Shown: positions 8,459 to 17,417 of the stretch, piece after piece | How positions within the stretch are numbered: position 1 is the stretch's first letter | Layout: each line of letters begins with the position of its first letter | Assembly: GCF_900188435.1 (NCBI RefSeq) | Contig: NZ_FYFA01000001.1 | Coordinates: forward strand, 1,550,001 to 1,614,000 | DNA length: 64,000 bases | Direction of reading: 5' to 3' | Source: Marinobacter sp. es.048 | GTDB taxonomy: Bacteria > Pseudomonadota > Gammaproteobacteria > Pseudomonadales > Oleiphilaceae | Program-made: the position numbers and the translations under genes | The notes under the pieces: generated by a model | The model's database searches: none | Seen by the model: the letters and a program-made list of their open reading frames with translations, nothing else | Told to the model about the DNA's origin: nothing

Positions 8459-9249
8459 CCTTGGTTACCTGGTCTGGCCAACTCGCGCACGACAAGCTCC
8501 ATAACCCTACGATTGATTCCCATGCCAAGGTGGGCAACGTCTTCGGTGATGTAGCGCGTTTTCTGATCACCTGGAAGGACCGCCGCAGACCAATCCACTA
8601 CACCGTCTGTTTTGCTGACAATGGCACTGATGGGAGGCTTCAGCGGAATCAGGCTCCTGCGCTCAACCTCGGCCTCAATCCAGTCCAGATCAAGGCCTCG
8701 GCCGGCGAGATACGATGCGGCACCGGTGTATTTTGGGCCACCAATGACTGGCGAGCCGAGGGTCACGACATGATCAACCAGCTCGGGGAGATCGCGGGCT
8801 ACCTCTCTCGCTATGGTTCCGCCGAGACTCCATCCAATTAATGAAACCCGCGTGCCGTTTTCTCGACAGAAACCCTTGATCCGCTCAACCATAAGATCAC
8901 ACAAGTAGGGAACCCCTGTTTCCCCGCGAATTTCCCGATCAATGGTTAACGCCCACGAGATGTTTTTCGGATCATGATCCAGATCGAGTCCGGCCTTGTT
9001 TACCCCAAGCCCCCATCCTTCAGGCTTAAAACCGTGTCGGTGCAGGTAATAACGCAGCGGTGCCATGGCCCGATCACCGGCACCGAAACCCGGTAAGACG
9101 AAAACGCTTCGGCCATTCCCGACATCAGGCACCTTCCGGGCCGCAACTTTGAGCATCCAGATGGGCAAAGCGGCTGCGTCAGCGGCGGCTCTCAGTTCAA
9201 GAGCGCGCAGGCTCACCGGCGGCGTTGACAAGAATTTAGCGTCTATCAT
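8455..9249 (-). CDS. Lipase-like alpha/beta hydrolase
   Basis: A 264-residue hydrolase with nucleophile elbow IGWSLGG and a preceding VFVLPGFGAGD segment of the kind that forms the oxyanion hole. A TLGSPVIGG segment follows, as seen in triacylglycerol-lipase-like proteins. The likely acid lies in SKTDGVVDW and the His in VAHLGMG. The ATG at 9249 is favoured by an upstream GGGGAT and leaves 16 bases after the MarR stop; an extended frame to 9309 would overlap marR. It is operonic with the two neighbouring genes. Two distinct hydrolases under one MarR regulator suggest a shared ester or lipid substrate, but that is inference. Confidence 0.75.
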   Translation of the reverse strand: MIDAKFLSTPPVSLRALELRAAADAAALPIWMLKVAARKVPDVGNGRSVFVLPGFGAGDRAMAPLRYYLHRHGFKPEGWGLGVNKAGLDLDHDPKNISWALTIDREIRGETGVPYLCDLMVERIKGFCRENGTRVSLIGWSLGGTIAREVARDLPELVDHVVTLGSPVIGGPKYTGAASYLAGRGLDLDWIEAEVERRSLIPLKPPISAIVSKTDGVVDWSAAVLPGDQKTRYITEDVAHLGMGINRRVMELVVRELARPGNQG

Positions 9250-9265
9250 TACGATCCCCGCTCGG

Positions 9266-9751
9266 TTAGCGTTGGCTTGAGACGGTGTGAACCACCGTTT
9301 CAGGATCAATGGTTAATAGGTGAGTTTTCATTCGCCGCATCAACCTGCCGACGATCTCCACTTCTGCATCGCTGAATGGTTCGAGCTGTTGATTCACGAA
9401 TTCACTAGCGACCGCTTGGGCATCACTCAACAGTCGGTAACCGGCATCTGTCAGTCCAAAAATCATCGATCTTCCATCGGAGTCGTGAGCCTGTTTGGAG
9501 ATCAGTTCACGAGAAAGCAATCTGGATGTAACGCCGGTGATATTGCCTTTCGTTACCAATAAACGATCAGCGATTCGCTTCGGCGTGGCCTGCTCTCCAA
9601 GAGTACGAATAACAAGCATCACTTCGTACTGAGCCGTTGTAAGCCCGCATTTCTCAAGCGTTGCACCGTACCGGTTGCTGCACACCTGATACGCCTCTAC
9701 CACTGCACGCCAAGCTCCGGACCGATCCGCGCCCATCTCTTTATCTGCCAT
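9266..9751 (-). CDS. MarR-family transcriptional regulator
   Basis: A 161-residue MarR regulator. The winged helix-turn-helix is visible: LTTAQYEVMLVIRTLGE, then RIADRLLVTKGNITGVTSRL as the recognition helix, and a wing with HDSDGRSMIFGLTDAG containing the DxRS/R motif. I chose the ATG at 9751 because AAGGG lies upstream; the TTG-type extension to 9781 has no support. It is first in an operon with two alpha/beta hydrolases, a layout in which MarR proteins usually repress their own operon until a phenolic or lipid ligand binds. The ligand is unknown. Confidence 0.85.
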   Translation of the reverse strand: MADKEMGADRSGAWRAVVEAYQVCSNRYGATLEKCGLTTAQYEVMLVIRTLGEQATPKRIADRLLVTKGNITGVTSRLLSRELISKQAHDSDGRSMIFGLTDAGYRLLSDAQAVASEFVNQQLEPFSDAEVEIVGRLMRRMKTHLLTIDPETVVHTVSSQR

Positions 9752-10022
9752 AAAAAACCCTTGAGATAGTTTAATACTCAACTTTATGGTTTATGGATCA
9801 ACTAAAATCGACTGGCAAGAGAGAAGAGGGACAACAAAGGTTGGAGGGAATCTAATCGGATTGTCCGCTTTGAGACCTTACCGGGTACTTGACTGGCTCA
9901 AATTTCGGCCAGGTTTTGGCGACATAACCAATGGATATTGAATCTCTAGCGAGCCTAACCCACAATCAGTTCCGTCGAAGTAAACAAACGCTCACTTTAA
10001 CTCCGGTAGAGAGGTAGAACAG

Positions 10023-10721
10023 GTGACTGAGCTGGTAAGTTATGACTTGAAAGACGGTGTTGCGACGATTGTCATCAGCAATGGCAAGGCTAACGCCCTG
10101 AGCCATGAAGTGTTCGAGGGGCTCAATGCGGCGCTGGATCGGGCAGAGCAGGACAAGGCCGTTGTGATCCTGACCGGGCAGCCAGGTGTGTTCTCTGCTG
10201 GATATGACCTGAAAGAAATGCAGAAGGGGCCGAAAGAGGCTGCCACTCTGGTAAAAACGGGCTCCAGCTTTACACGGCGTCTGGCGGCGTTCCCGCTGCC
10301 TGTCATCGGTGCCTGTAGTGGCCATGCCATTGCCAAGGGCGCGTTCATTCTGCTGTCAGTGGATCACCGCATTGGTATTGAGGGGCCCTTCAAGCTTGGC
10401 CTGAACGAGGTGGCCATTGGCATGACCATGCACCACGCCGGTATTGAAATTGCCCGCCATCGACTGGCACCAGCTCACTTCTACCGTTCGGTCGTGAATG
10501 CTGAGATCTACAACCCGGAAGGAGCCGTAGCGGCGGGATTCCTGGATGAAGTAGTTGCCCAGGAAAAACTGATTGAACGGGCTACCGAACTCGCCCTCCA
10601 CTTCAAAACCCTGAACATGCGCGCCCATCGTGAAACCAAGGTAAAGGCCAAAGCGGACTATCTGGCGCTGCTGGATCGTTGCATCGAGCAGGACGCCGAG
10701 CACCTTGGCCTGAACGGCTAG
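10023..10721 (+). CDS. Crotonase / enoyl-CoA hydratase family protein
   Basis: A 232-residue crotonase-fold protein starting at GTG. The two oxyanion-hole segments are present: VFSAGYDLKEM (about residues 59-69) and CSGHAIAKGAFILLSVDHRIG. The usual catalytic-glutamate region of hydratases (PEVxxG with a following GGT) is replaced by NEVAIGMTMHHAGIEIAR, so hydratase activity is uncertain; an isomerase or another CoA-ester reaction is as likely. It stands alone on the plus strand, far from the paa island, and lacks the features needed to call it PaaF. Confidence 0.75.
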   Translation: MTELVSYDLKDGVATIVISNGKANALSHEVFEGLNAALDRAEQDKAVVILTGQPGVFSAGYDLKEMQKGPKEAATLVKTGSSFTRRLAAFPLPVIGACSGHAIAKGAFILLSVDHRIGIEGPFKLGLNEVAIGMTMHHAGIEIARHRLAPAHFYRSVVNAEIYNPEGAVAAGFLDEVVAQEKLIERATELALHFKTLNMRAHRETKVKAKADYLALLDRCIEQDAEHLGLNG

Positions 10722-10722
10722 T

Positions 10723-12924
10723 TCACATTTTTGAACTGAACTGCGGCGCTTCGCGGAAACGGAACAGCTTTGCCAGGATCACGTCAGGGAAGGACTGGAT
10801 CCGCGTGTTGTAGATCATGGCGCTCTGGGTGAAGCTGTTTCTTAGGAGCGCAAGGTAGTTTTCCGTCTCTGCCATGATCGACATGAACGTCTGAATCACC
10901 TCGTTGTTTTTCAGGTCCGGATATCCCTCGATACGGGCCTGGAGCGCATTGGTTACCTTCTGTTCAAACTGGATAAGCTTGTCAGCCTGGCCCTTGGCAC
11001 TCATCTCGACAGGGTCCGCGCTGCGTAGTTGTGCAATCGCTTTCAGCAGCTGTTTCTCATGGGCCAGAGACGCCTTTACCACTTTTTCCAGGTTGGGCCA
11101 CAGGTCATGGCGTTGCTGGAGAATGGTGTCGATATTGGCGGCTGCCCGGTCCACGCGGTTTTTCAGGAACACAATGTCGTTGTAGTGCAGTATTCCGGTG
11201 TAGATGAGCAAGATGATTGGTACCGTAAGAGCCGACAGAATCAGGTTGTCCGGGCTGAAACCACCGTCTGCAGCAAACAGTGCGGTGGTGGAGAACAGGA
11301 ACAACCCGAGTGTCAGGGCGATGCCCGCGAAACCCCGCGCCCCTCGATCCAGCACAATGTCTTCTTCTTCGTTACCACTGATCAGGAAGGGTGAGGCTTC
11401 GTCCTTCTGGATGGTGAGCCGGTCCGGCTGATCGCGATCCAGGCCGGCAAAGCCCAGGCAGTAAACGTTCACGAAGGTATCGAGGAAGCGCACGGTGTAA
11501 CGCCTGTCGCCCTGGCGCTCTGAATGGTGCTGGAGGTATTCGATCTTCGCGCCGTCTGGCTGGACCAGAACCTTTCCCTCGCTGTCTTCCAGCCAGAAGG
11601 GCGCTCGTTCCTCCCGATGCTCAATGACTCGCCACTTTTCGTTTTTTCCGGAGCCACGCTTTTCTTCCACCTTGTAGTCGAAGGCAACGCATTTCTCGTT
11701 TTTCAAAGGCTCCCGAAGAGGTGGGTGGTCGTCATCCACATCCACCATGGCCTTGAGCTCAGAGAGGCCAAAACTGAGCCCCTGGGTACTGCTGGTGGGT
11801 ACCGCTTCGATCAGACGCTTGAACTTGACGGTCCGGATCGACAGCCACAACAGCAACAGGGCCGCAATAATGCTGGCTGCTGCGAGTCCGCGGCTGGTCC
11901 AGGCATGCTGGTATCGGCCCTCGGGCTGGTTGGCCACGATGGACCGGGCCATGCTGGCGGTCTGCTCGTCAAGCTCAGGGACCGGCAGGCGATTCTGGAC
12001 CAGGCTCCGGAACATCCAGCGATCCAGCCAGCCACTGGTGCTCTGGCGGATAAGTTGCTGCAACGCGGATACGTCGGCAAGCACCAGCGAGCGATTGCCG
12101 GCTTCATAAATCTGTTGGTAGCGGGCCTCATACAAATTGGCGATGGCAGACCACTCCTGTTGGAGTTTGTTGATGCCGAGCACTGAGAGCGTGCCGGACA
12201 CCGCAATGGTCATTACCAGAACATAGACCCAGAACCGGTGAATTCTGATCAAAGGAAGCGAAAGCGCGATACCGAGAGCCAGCAGGCCCGTTGCGATGGA
12301 AATGCGGATGGCTGCTTCGAAGAACCGGTCGCCACTGTCCACGGCCAGCGTGTTCCGGGAAACCATGGCCGGCAGGCTGGAGTCCTCGAGGCCATAAAAG
12401 GTAACTGCCCCGATTTCTCTGCTGTACTGGCCGATTACCCGCGCCGTGTGACCGGGAATCAGCGCCCACTCTGAGTAGATCCTGCGGCCTGACTGATTGC
12501 GATAGGTTCGCTCCAGATTCCATTCGACCGCTTCCAGGTCGCTGCCCGGGGCGATAGTGACGGAGCCGGTCTGGTCCCTGAGCTGGAAGTCGCCGCCACG
12601 GGCGCCGGAGTCCAGGGTGCGGATACGCAGATCACCGTCGGAGTCGCGATATTCCTCCTCGAGTTTGTAGCGGTAGTACACCGCCTCTTTTTTGGAGTAG
12701 GGCGTTTCGAGCGTTCCCAACTGATCCGTGACTTCGCCTGCAACCACATAAGGGCCCGTGGTCAAAGCGCCAACGGGCGTCTCAGGCAGTCGTTCCAGTT
12801 GCCGTGCCTCGGTGAGCTGGCTCAGACCGGTGGTCATGGTGTAATAGCTACCGGCCAGGCAGGCAATTGCGAGTATGGCGGTGATGATCCGGCCAGGAAT
12901 GCTGGCGATATTGAAGCGCCTCAT
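10723..12924 (-). CDS. Large membrane protein: two GIDE-like domains plus C-terminal LemA domain
   Basis: This 733-residue protein starts with a hydrophobic anchor (IPGRIITAILAIACLAGSYY). Next come a soluble region at about 65-185 resembling the GIDE domain of MULAN-type proteins, two membrane segments, and a second GIDE-like region at about 385-500. A further membrane pair leads into a LemA domain at about 565-725 (VDRAAANIDTILQQRHDLWP, then NALQARIEGYPDLK and YNTRIQSFPDVILAK). LemA proteins are normally about 190 residues and stand alone, so this is a substantial fusion. In bacteria neither domain has a settled biochemical role. It is divergent from the threonine aldolase gene. Confidence 0.75.
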   Translation of the reverse strand: MRRFNIASIPGRIITAILAIACLAGSYYTMTTGLSQLTEARQLERLPETPVGALTTGPYVVAGEVTDQLGTLETPYSKKEAVYYRYKLEEEYRDSDGDLRIRTLDSGARGGDFQLRDQTGSVTIAPGSDLEAVEWNLERTYRNQSGRRIYSEWALIPGHTARVIGQYSREIGAVTFYGLEDSSLPAMVSRNTLAVDSGDRFFEAAIRISIATGLLALGIALSLPLIRIHRFWVYVLVMTIAVSGTLSVLGINKLQQEWSAIANLYEARYQQIYEAGNRSLVLADVSALQQLIRQSTSGWLDRWMFRSLVQNRLPVPELDEQTASMARSIVANQPEGRYQHAWTSRGLAAASIIAALLLLWLSIRTVKFKRLIEAVPTSSTQGLSFGLSELKAMVDVDDDHPPLREPLKNEKCVAFDYKVEEKRGSGKNEKWRVIEHREERAPFWLEDSEGKVLVQPDGAKIEYLQHHSERQGDRRYTVRFLDTFVNVYCLGFAGLDRDQPDRLTIQKDEASPFLISGNEEEDIVLDRGARGFAGIALTLGLFLFSTTALFAADGGFSPDNLILSALTVPIILLIYTGILHYNDIVFLKNRVDRAAANIDTILQQRHDLWPNLEKVVKASLAHEKQLLKAIAQLRSADPVEMSAKGQADKLIQFEQKVTNALQARIEGYPDLKNNEVIQTFMSIMAETENYLALLRNSFTQSAMIYNTRIQSFPDVILAKLFRFREAPQFSSKM

Positions 12925-13085
12925 GGCGGAAGAGTCCTTGTTCTGCTGGCTGTCAGAGGCACGAGTATAAAGGATCGGGCTTCGTCATTCCGCCGACCCG
13001 GTGGTAACCGGGTGATTGGCAAGTTGGCAACGGCTGACGGTTCCTATAACGTAAAAGGCTTTCCTTAGAGTTTTCAGGAGCGGTT

Positions 13086-14117
13086 GTGTCCCAGTCCGAA
13101 CAGTTTGCCAGCGACAACTACAGCGGTGTTTGCCCGCAGGCCTGGAGAGCCATGGAAGCGGCCAACCGGATGGATGAGCCGGCCTACGGCGAGGACAGTT
13201 GGACGCAGAAGGCGGCCGATGGTCTGAGAACGCTGTTCGATACCGACTGCGACGTTTACTTCGTGTTCAATGGCACCGCTGCCAACTCGCTGGCCCTGGC
13301 ATCGATCGGTCAGTCGTTTCACAGCGTGATCTGCCACGAGCTGGCCCATATAGAAACGGACGAATGCGGTGGCCCAGAGTATGCCTCCAATGGTGCCAAA
13401 CTGCTCCTGGGGCAGGGCGAGAACGGCAAGCTGACACCGGAGAGCATCGAGCACCTGGTGACCAAGCGGACCGATATTCACTACCCCAAGCCCAAGGCGC
13501 TCAGCCTGACCCAGGCCACAGAGGTTGGCACGGTCTATACACCGGAGGAGCTGAGGGTTATCCGGTCGGTCGCCGATCGCCACAAGCTCAATATTCATAT
13601 GGACGGTGCCCGCTTCGCCAATGCGGTGGCTGCGCTGGATGTGCATCCGTCGGAGATTACCTGGAAGGCCGGTGTCGATGTTTTATGCTTTTCCGGTACC
13701 AAGAACGGTCTGGCGCTCGGCGAGGCGGTGGTGTTCTTCAACCGGTCTCTGGCGGAGGACTTTGAGTGGCGTTGTAAGCAGGCTGGTCAGCTGGCCTCCA
13801 AGATGCGCTATATTTCTGCACCCTGGTGCGGGCTTCTCGAAGGCGATGTGTGGTTGCAGAACGCCCGCCACGCCAACGCCTGCGGCCAGCGTCTTGCCGC
13901 GGGGCTGGAAGGCCTTCCCGGTATCCAGCTACGCTACCCAAGACAGGTCAACGGTGTTTTCGTGGAGATGCCGGAGCCGTTGCAGGCAGCACTGCGGGCC
14001 AAAGGCTGGCGCTTCTATAACTTTATTGGAGGCAGTGCCCGCCTGATGTGTTCCTGGGCAACGACCAATGAACAGGTTGACCGCTTTCTATCTGATGTGA
14101 GAGCTCTAGTAAACTAA
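13086..14117 (+). CDS. ltaE: Low-specificity L-threonine aldolase
   Basis: A 343-residue PLP-dependent fold-type I enzyme that cleaves L-threonine or L-allo-threonine to glycine and acetaldehyde. The PLP lysine lies in [18 protein letters not shown]; upstream are FNGTAAN (phosphate binding) and [12 protein letters not shown], whose Asp contacts the pyridine nitrogen. The start is GTG at 13086 after an AGGAG site. Length and motifs fit the Pseudomonas-type LtaE, whose members can also act on phenylserine. It is monocistronic, and the EF-P-like gene follows 76 bases later. Confidence 0.9.
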   Translation: MSQSEQFASDNYSGVCPQAWRAMEAANRMDEPAYGEDSWTQKAADGLRTLFDTDCDVYFVFNGTAANSLALASIGQSFHSVICHELAHIETDECGGPEYASNGAKLLLGQGENGKLTPESIEHLVTKRTDIHYPKPKALSLTQATEVGTVYTPEELRVIRSVADRHKLNIHMDGARFANAVAALDVHPSEITWKAGVDVLCFSGTKNGLALGEAVVFFNRSLAEDFEWRCKQAGQLASKMRYISAPWCGLLEGDVWLQNARHANACGQRLAAGLEGLPGIQLRYPRQVNGVFVEMPEPLQAALRAKGWRFYNFIGGSARLMCSWATTNEQVDRFLSDVRALVN

Positions 14118-14193
14118 GAGCTATCGATTCCGGGGCGAAGTCGTGATATATCAGCAGCCCCAAAACCCCAATTATTTTACGGAAACAGAAGAC

Positions 14194-14760
14194 ATGCCCA
14201 GAGCCAGTGAAATCAAAAAGAACTCCGCCGTTGAATACGATGGTCGGGTGTATTTTGTTAAGGACATCGAGCGTTCAGTGCCCCAGGGCCGGGCCGGCGG
14301 CAGTCTCTACCGCATGCGCATGTACGATGTGGTGACCAACCAGAAGCTGGACGAGACCTTCAAGGATTCGGACATGCTCAACCTGGCCGATCTCACTCGC
14401 CGGGAAGCCACCTTTTCCTATGCTGATGGCGATGAATACGTGTTCATGGATACCGAGGATTTCACCCAGTACAGCCTGAACCGCGAGGCCATTGCCGACG
14501 AGCTGTTGTTCATTTCCGAAGATACGCAGGGCGTTATGGTCATCCTGTTGAAGGATTCGCCGGTTTCTCTGGCTCTTCCGCCCACGGTTGAACTGGTAAT
14601 CGAGGAGACGGACCCGTCTGTGAAGGGTGGCTCTGCGACGGCCAGAACCAAACCCGCCCGTTTTGCCACGGGATTGGTCGTTCAGGTTCCCGAGCACATC
14701 TCCACCGGCGATCGCATTCGCATCAACGTGGAGGAGCGCAAGTTCCTGGGTCGCGCCTGA
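14194..14760 (+). CDS. yeiP: Elongation factor P-like protein
   Basis: A 188-residue EF-P paralogue of the YeiP (EfpL) type with three beta-barrel domains: KOW-like N-terminal (residues ~1-65), central OB (~70-130, with [20 protein letters not shown]) and C-terminal OB (~135-188, with [19 protein letters not shown]). The loop that would carry a modified lysine in EF-P reads [11 protein letters not shown], with arginine at the tip as in known YeiP proteins. YeiP/EfpL assists ribosomes at difficult peptide bonds. I chose the ATG at 14194 (MPRASEIKK), which matches the family's start; an upstream extension to 14143 is unlikely. Confidence 0.88.
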   Translation: MPRASEIKKNSAVEYDGRVYFVKDIERSVPQGRAGGSLYRMRMYDVVTNQKLDETFKDSDMLNLADLTRREATFSYADGDEYVFMDTEDFTQYSLNREAIADELLFISEDTQGVMVILLKDSPVSLALPPTVELVIEETDPSVKGGSATARTKPARFATGLVVQVPEHISTGDRIRINVEERKFLGRA

Positions 14761-14790
14761 TCTGAAGCCGTTCCGAAGTAAGGAAACCCT

Positions 14791-15981
14791 GTGAAGCCAA
14801 TAGAAACGATAAAGGTGCTGGTCGCCAGCGTGATTGCTGTTGTGGTCATGGTGGGGATTGCCCGGTTTTCCTACACGCCCATGATCCCGGAGATGGTGGC
14901 TGCACTGGGGCTGAGCAAATCCGTTGTCGGCATGCTGGCGACGGTTAACTACGCCGGCTATCTGACTGGTGCAGTGCTGATTACCCGCATCAGCGATCTC
15001 GGTCTCAAGGTCAGGCTTTACCAGCTCGGGCTGGTGGTCGCTGTGGTTTCGACGGTTCTCATGGGGTACACCACCAACGTGTGGCTTTGGTTCATCCTGC
15101 GTTTCATCTCAGGGCTGAGCACCTCCGCGGGCATGTTACTTGGCGCGGGTCTGCTGATGAGCTGGTTGATCAAGAACAACCAGAAGTCCGAGCTTGGCGT
15201 TTTCTTTTCCGGCATCGGGCTCGGGATTGTTCTGACCGCTGTTACCGCGGAGCTGATCAAGGATCCGTTTACATGGGACCAGCAATGGGTGATCTATGGT
15301 CTGGTGGCCCTGGCGTTGCTGATCCCCGCCTGGCGCTGGATGCCCGATTACCGCGCCTGTGCCTTGCCAAAAACGGGGACAACCGATGGTAGTGACGAGC
15401 ACAGCCGATTCATACGTATCCTGCAATTGGCGTATTTCTGCGCTGGTGTGGGCTATGTGGTCACGGCCACATTTCTGGTCGCGATCGCTGAATCCATGCC
15501 CGAGCTTCAGGGGCAGGGTTGGCTGGTCTGGCTGATAGCAGGTCTTGCCGCCACGCCGGCCTGCTGGTTGTGGGATGTCTTTTCTCGTCGCTGGGGACAG
15601 TGGCTGGCGCTATATCTGGCTTACGCTCTGAACTCGATCAGCATCCTGATGCTGATCGTGAATACCAGTCTGGCCAGTGTGATGCTCAGTTCAGTGATTT
15701 ACGGTGCCAGCTTTATCGGTATTGTCAGCATGATGCTGGCGATGGTGGGGCGGGTTTTCCCGGAAAACCCTTCCCGGCCCATGAGTCGGCTTACGTTCAG
15801 CTATGGTATCGCCCAGATGGTGGCGCCGGCAGTTGTTGGTTATCTCGCTGATGTGGAAGGCAACTACACCAACGGCCTCTGGCTGACCCTGGTGGTGATG
15901 GCGTTAGGGGTTATTGTTCTTCACTTGGCTCGTAGAGCTCAGGTCAGGGGAAGTGAAAGGAAATCTGCGGAGGCCACATGA
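14791..15981 (+). CDS. MFS transporter, YbfB/YjiJ family
   Basis: A 396-residue major-facilitator protein with twelve predicted membrane segments. The opening (VGIARFSYTPMIPEMVAALGL) and the segment NYAGYLTGAVL are characteristic of the YbfB/YjiJ group of uncharacterised MFS carriers. It starts at GTG, and its stop overlaps the next start by 4 bases (ATGA at 15978), so it is translationally coupled to a lactate/malate-dehydrogenase-like gene. That coupling suggests transport of a hydroxy- or keto-acid, which is inference. Confidence 0.8.
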   Translation: MKPIETIKVLVASVIAVVVMVGIARFSYTPMIPEMVAALGLSKSVVGMLATVNYAGYLTGAVLITRISDLGLKVRLYQLGLVVAVVSTVLMGYTTNVWLWFILRFISGLSTSAGMLLGAGLLMSWLIKNNQKSELGVFFSGIGLGIVLTAVTAELIKDPFTWDQQWVIYGLVALALLIPAWRWMPDYRACALPKTGTTDGSDEHSRFIRILQLAYFCAGVGYVVTATFLVAIAESMPELQGQGWLVWLIAGLAATPACWLWDVFSRRWGQWLALYLAYALNSISILMLIVNTSLASVMLSSVIYGASFIGIVSMMLAMVGRVFPENPSRPMSRLTFSYGIAQMVAPAVVGYLADVEGNYTNGLWLTLVVMALGVIVLHLARRAQVRGSERKSAEAT

Positions 15982-16901
15982 AAGTTTCAGTCATTGGCAT
16001 GGGCAATGTCGGGTCAACGCTGGCTTTCGTGCTGACGTTGAAAAACATAATCAACGAACTGGTTCTGGTTGGCCGAAGCAAAGAGTCCGTGTTGGGTGAT
16101 GTGCTTGATCTGCGGCACGGTCAGTTGTTTGTGAACACGCCTGCACAGGTTACTGCGGGTACGATTTCGGATACTGCTGGCTCGGATGTGATTGCAGTCT
16201 GCGCATCCGTTCCGACGCCGAAAAACATGAGCAGTCGTCTGGAACTTGCGCAGGGCAATGTCCAGTTGATGAAGGAGCTGATGCCAGAGTTGGCAAGGAT
16301 GTCGCCGGACTGCAAGATCGTAATGGTGTCGAATCCAGTGGACGTTCTGGTGCATTATGCTCTGGAGTTTGGCGGTTTTCGTCCGAATCAGGTGATCGGA
16401 ACCGGCACATTGGTGGATTCGAGCAGGTTTCGCCAATTACTGGCAGAAGAGCTTCGCATCCACAGTGAGGATATTCGCGCTTATATTCTGGGTGAGCACG
16501 GGGACAGCCAGTTTCCCGCCATGAGTTGCGCGGATGTTGGCGGCGAAACACTCGACGCTACGCCCGGCCGGTATGCTTTGTTCGAGAGAGCGTCCCGCGC
16601 GGGTTTTGAGGTTCTGAGGCACAAGGGCTGTACCAACTATGCGGTTGCCCTGGCGGCGGCAGAGATCATTGAATGCATTGCAAATGATTCGAAGCATACG
16701 CTACCGGTCAGTCTTCGCGTCGACGGCTTTCTCGGTGTGGATGATGTTTGCCTGAGCCTGCCTGCGGTTGTTGGCCGTAATGGCATTGAGCGAGTCCTGC
16801 ATCCGCGATTGGATGAGAAGGAGCAGGCGGCGTTTTTGCACAGTGCGAATGTCGTCAGGAAGGTTATTGCTTCATCGGCACCGGAAAAAGAGGATCGTTA
16901 A
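15978..16901 (+). CDS. Lactate/malate dehydrogenase family protein, atypical specificity
   Basis: A 307-residue NAD(P)-dependent 2-hydroxyacid dehydrogenase. It has GMGNVG for dinucleotide binding, the catalytic His in GEHGDSQ, and the substrate-binding Arg in TLVDSSRFR. Two departures stand out. The acid that ends beta-strand 2 in NAD-using members is replaced by Gly-Arg-Ser (VLVGRSKE). The specificity loop reads VPTPKNMSSR, so the site that is Gln in lactate and Arg in malate dehydrogenases falls on Pro/Thr. A different 2-ketoacid and perhaps NADP(H) are likely. It sits between an MFS carrier and a thioesterase, overlapping both. Confidence 0.8.
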   Translation: MKVSVIGMGNVGSTLAFVLTLKNIINELVLVGRSKESVLGDVLDLRHGQLFVNTPAQVTAGTISDTAGSDVIAVCASVPTPKNMSSRLELAQGNVQLMKELMPELARMSPDCKIVMVSNPVDVLVHYALEFGGFRPNQVIGTGTLVDSSRFRQLLAEELRIHSEDIRAYILGEHGDSQFPAMSCADVGGETLDATPGRYALFERASRAGFEVLRHKGCTNYAVALAAAEIIECIANDSKHTLPVSLRVDGFLGVDDVCLSLPAVVGRNGIERVLHPRLDEKEQAAFLHSANVVRKVIASSAPEKEDR

Positions 16902-17410
16902 TGGCTGACAAGCCTTCAAAGCCCGTCTCCGCATCTGCCATTGAGAAGCACGTGTACAAGGTGTTTCCGAACGACATGAACTCCCACGATACGGTGTTCG
17001 GCGGGATGATCATGGCGAAATGCGATCGGCTCGCGCTGGTTGTAGCAGAACGACATTCTGCCCATGTCTGTGTGACGGCTGCCGTGGATTCAATCCATTT
17101 CAGGGCGCCGGCGAAGGGTAATGATACGCTGTTATTCAGCCTGTCGCTGAACCGAAGCTGGGGTTCGTCCATGGAGATCGGGGCGAAGGTGGAGGCGGAG
17201 AACAGCTACACCGGCGATACCCGGCATATTCTCTCGGCCTTTTTTACTTTTGTTGCACTGGACGAGCATGACAGCCCTGTGGAGGTACCGGATGTGATTA
17301 CGGAGACGTGCGAGCAGCAGCGTAGATATAACAACGCCCAGATTCGCCGTGAGGGGCGCCTGGCAACCAGAAAGCAGCTCTCTTCCGCTGACGGTCAATC
17401 ACCTGACTGA
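16901..17410 (+). CDS. Hotdog-fold acyl-CoA thioesterase (YciA/BACH type)
   Basis: A 169-residue single-hotdog protein. The segment PNDMNSHDTVFGGMIMAKCD holds the N-x-x-x-x-x-x-x-G-G motif of acyl-CoA hydrolases of the YciA/BACH type, with the catalytic Asp/Asn on the hotdog helix. Family members hydrolyse short- to long-chain acyl-CoA in the cytoplasm. The ATG overlaps the stop of the dehydrogenase gene by one base (TAATG), so it is the third gene of the MFS-dehydrogenase-thioesterase operon. It converges with paaX at a 7-base gap. Confidence 0.8.
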   Translation: MADKPSKPVSASAIEKHVYKVFPNDMNSHDTVFGGMIMAKCDRLALVVAERHSAHVCVTAAVDSIHFRAPAKGNDTLLFSLSLNRSWGSSMEIGAKVEAENSYTGDTRHILSAFFTFVALDEHDSPVEVPDVITETCEQQRRYNNAQIRREGRLATRKQLSSADGQSPD

Positions 17411-17417
17411 CCGGCGT

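Noticed and set aside
10023..10721. The crotonase gene as the missing paaF
   Set aside because: It is 7 kb outside the island, lacks the usual hydratase glutamate region, and has no candidate PaaX motif upstream.
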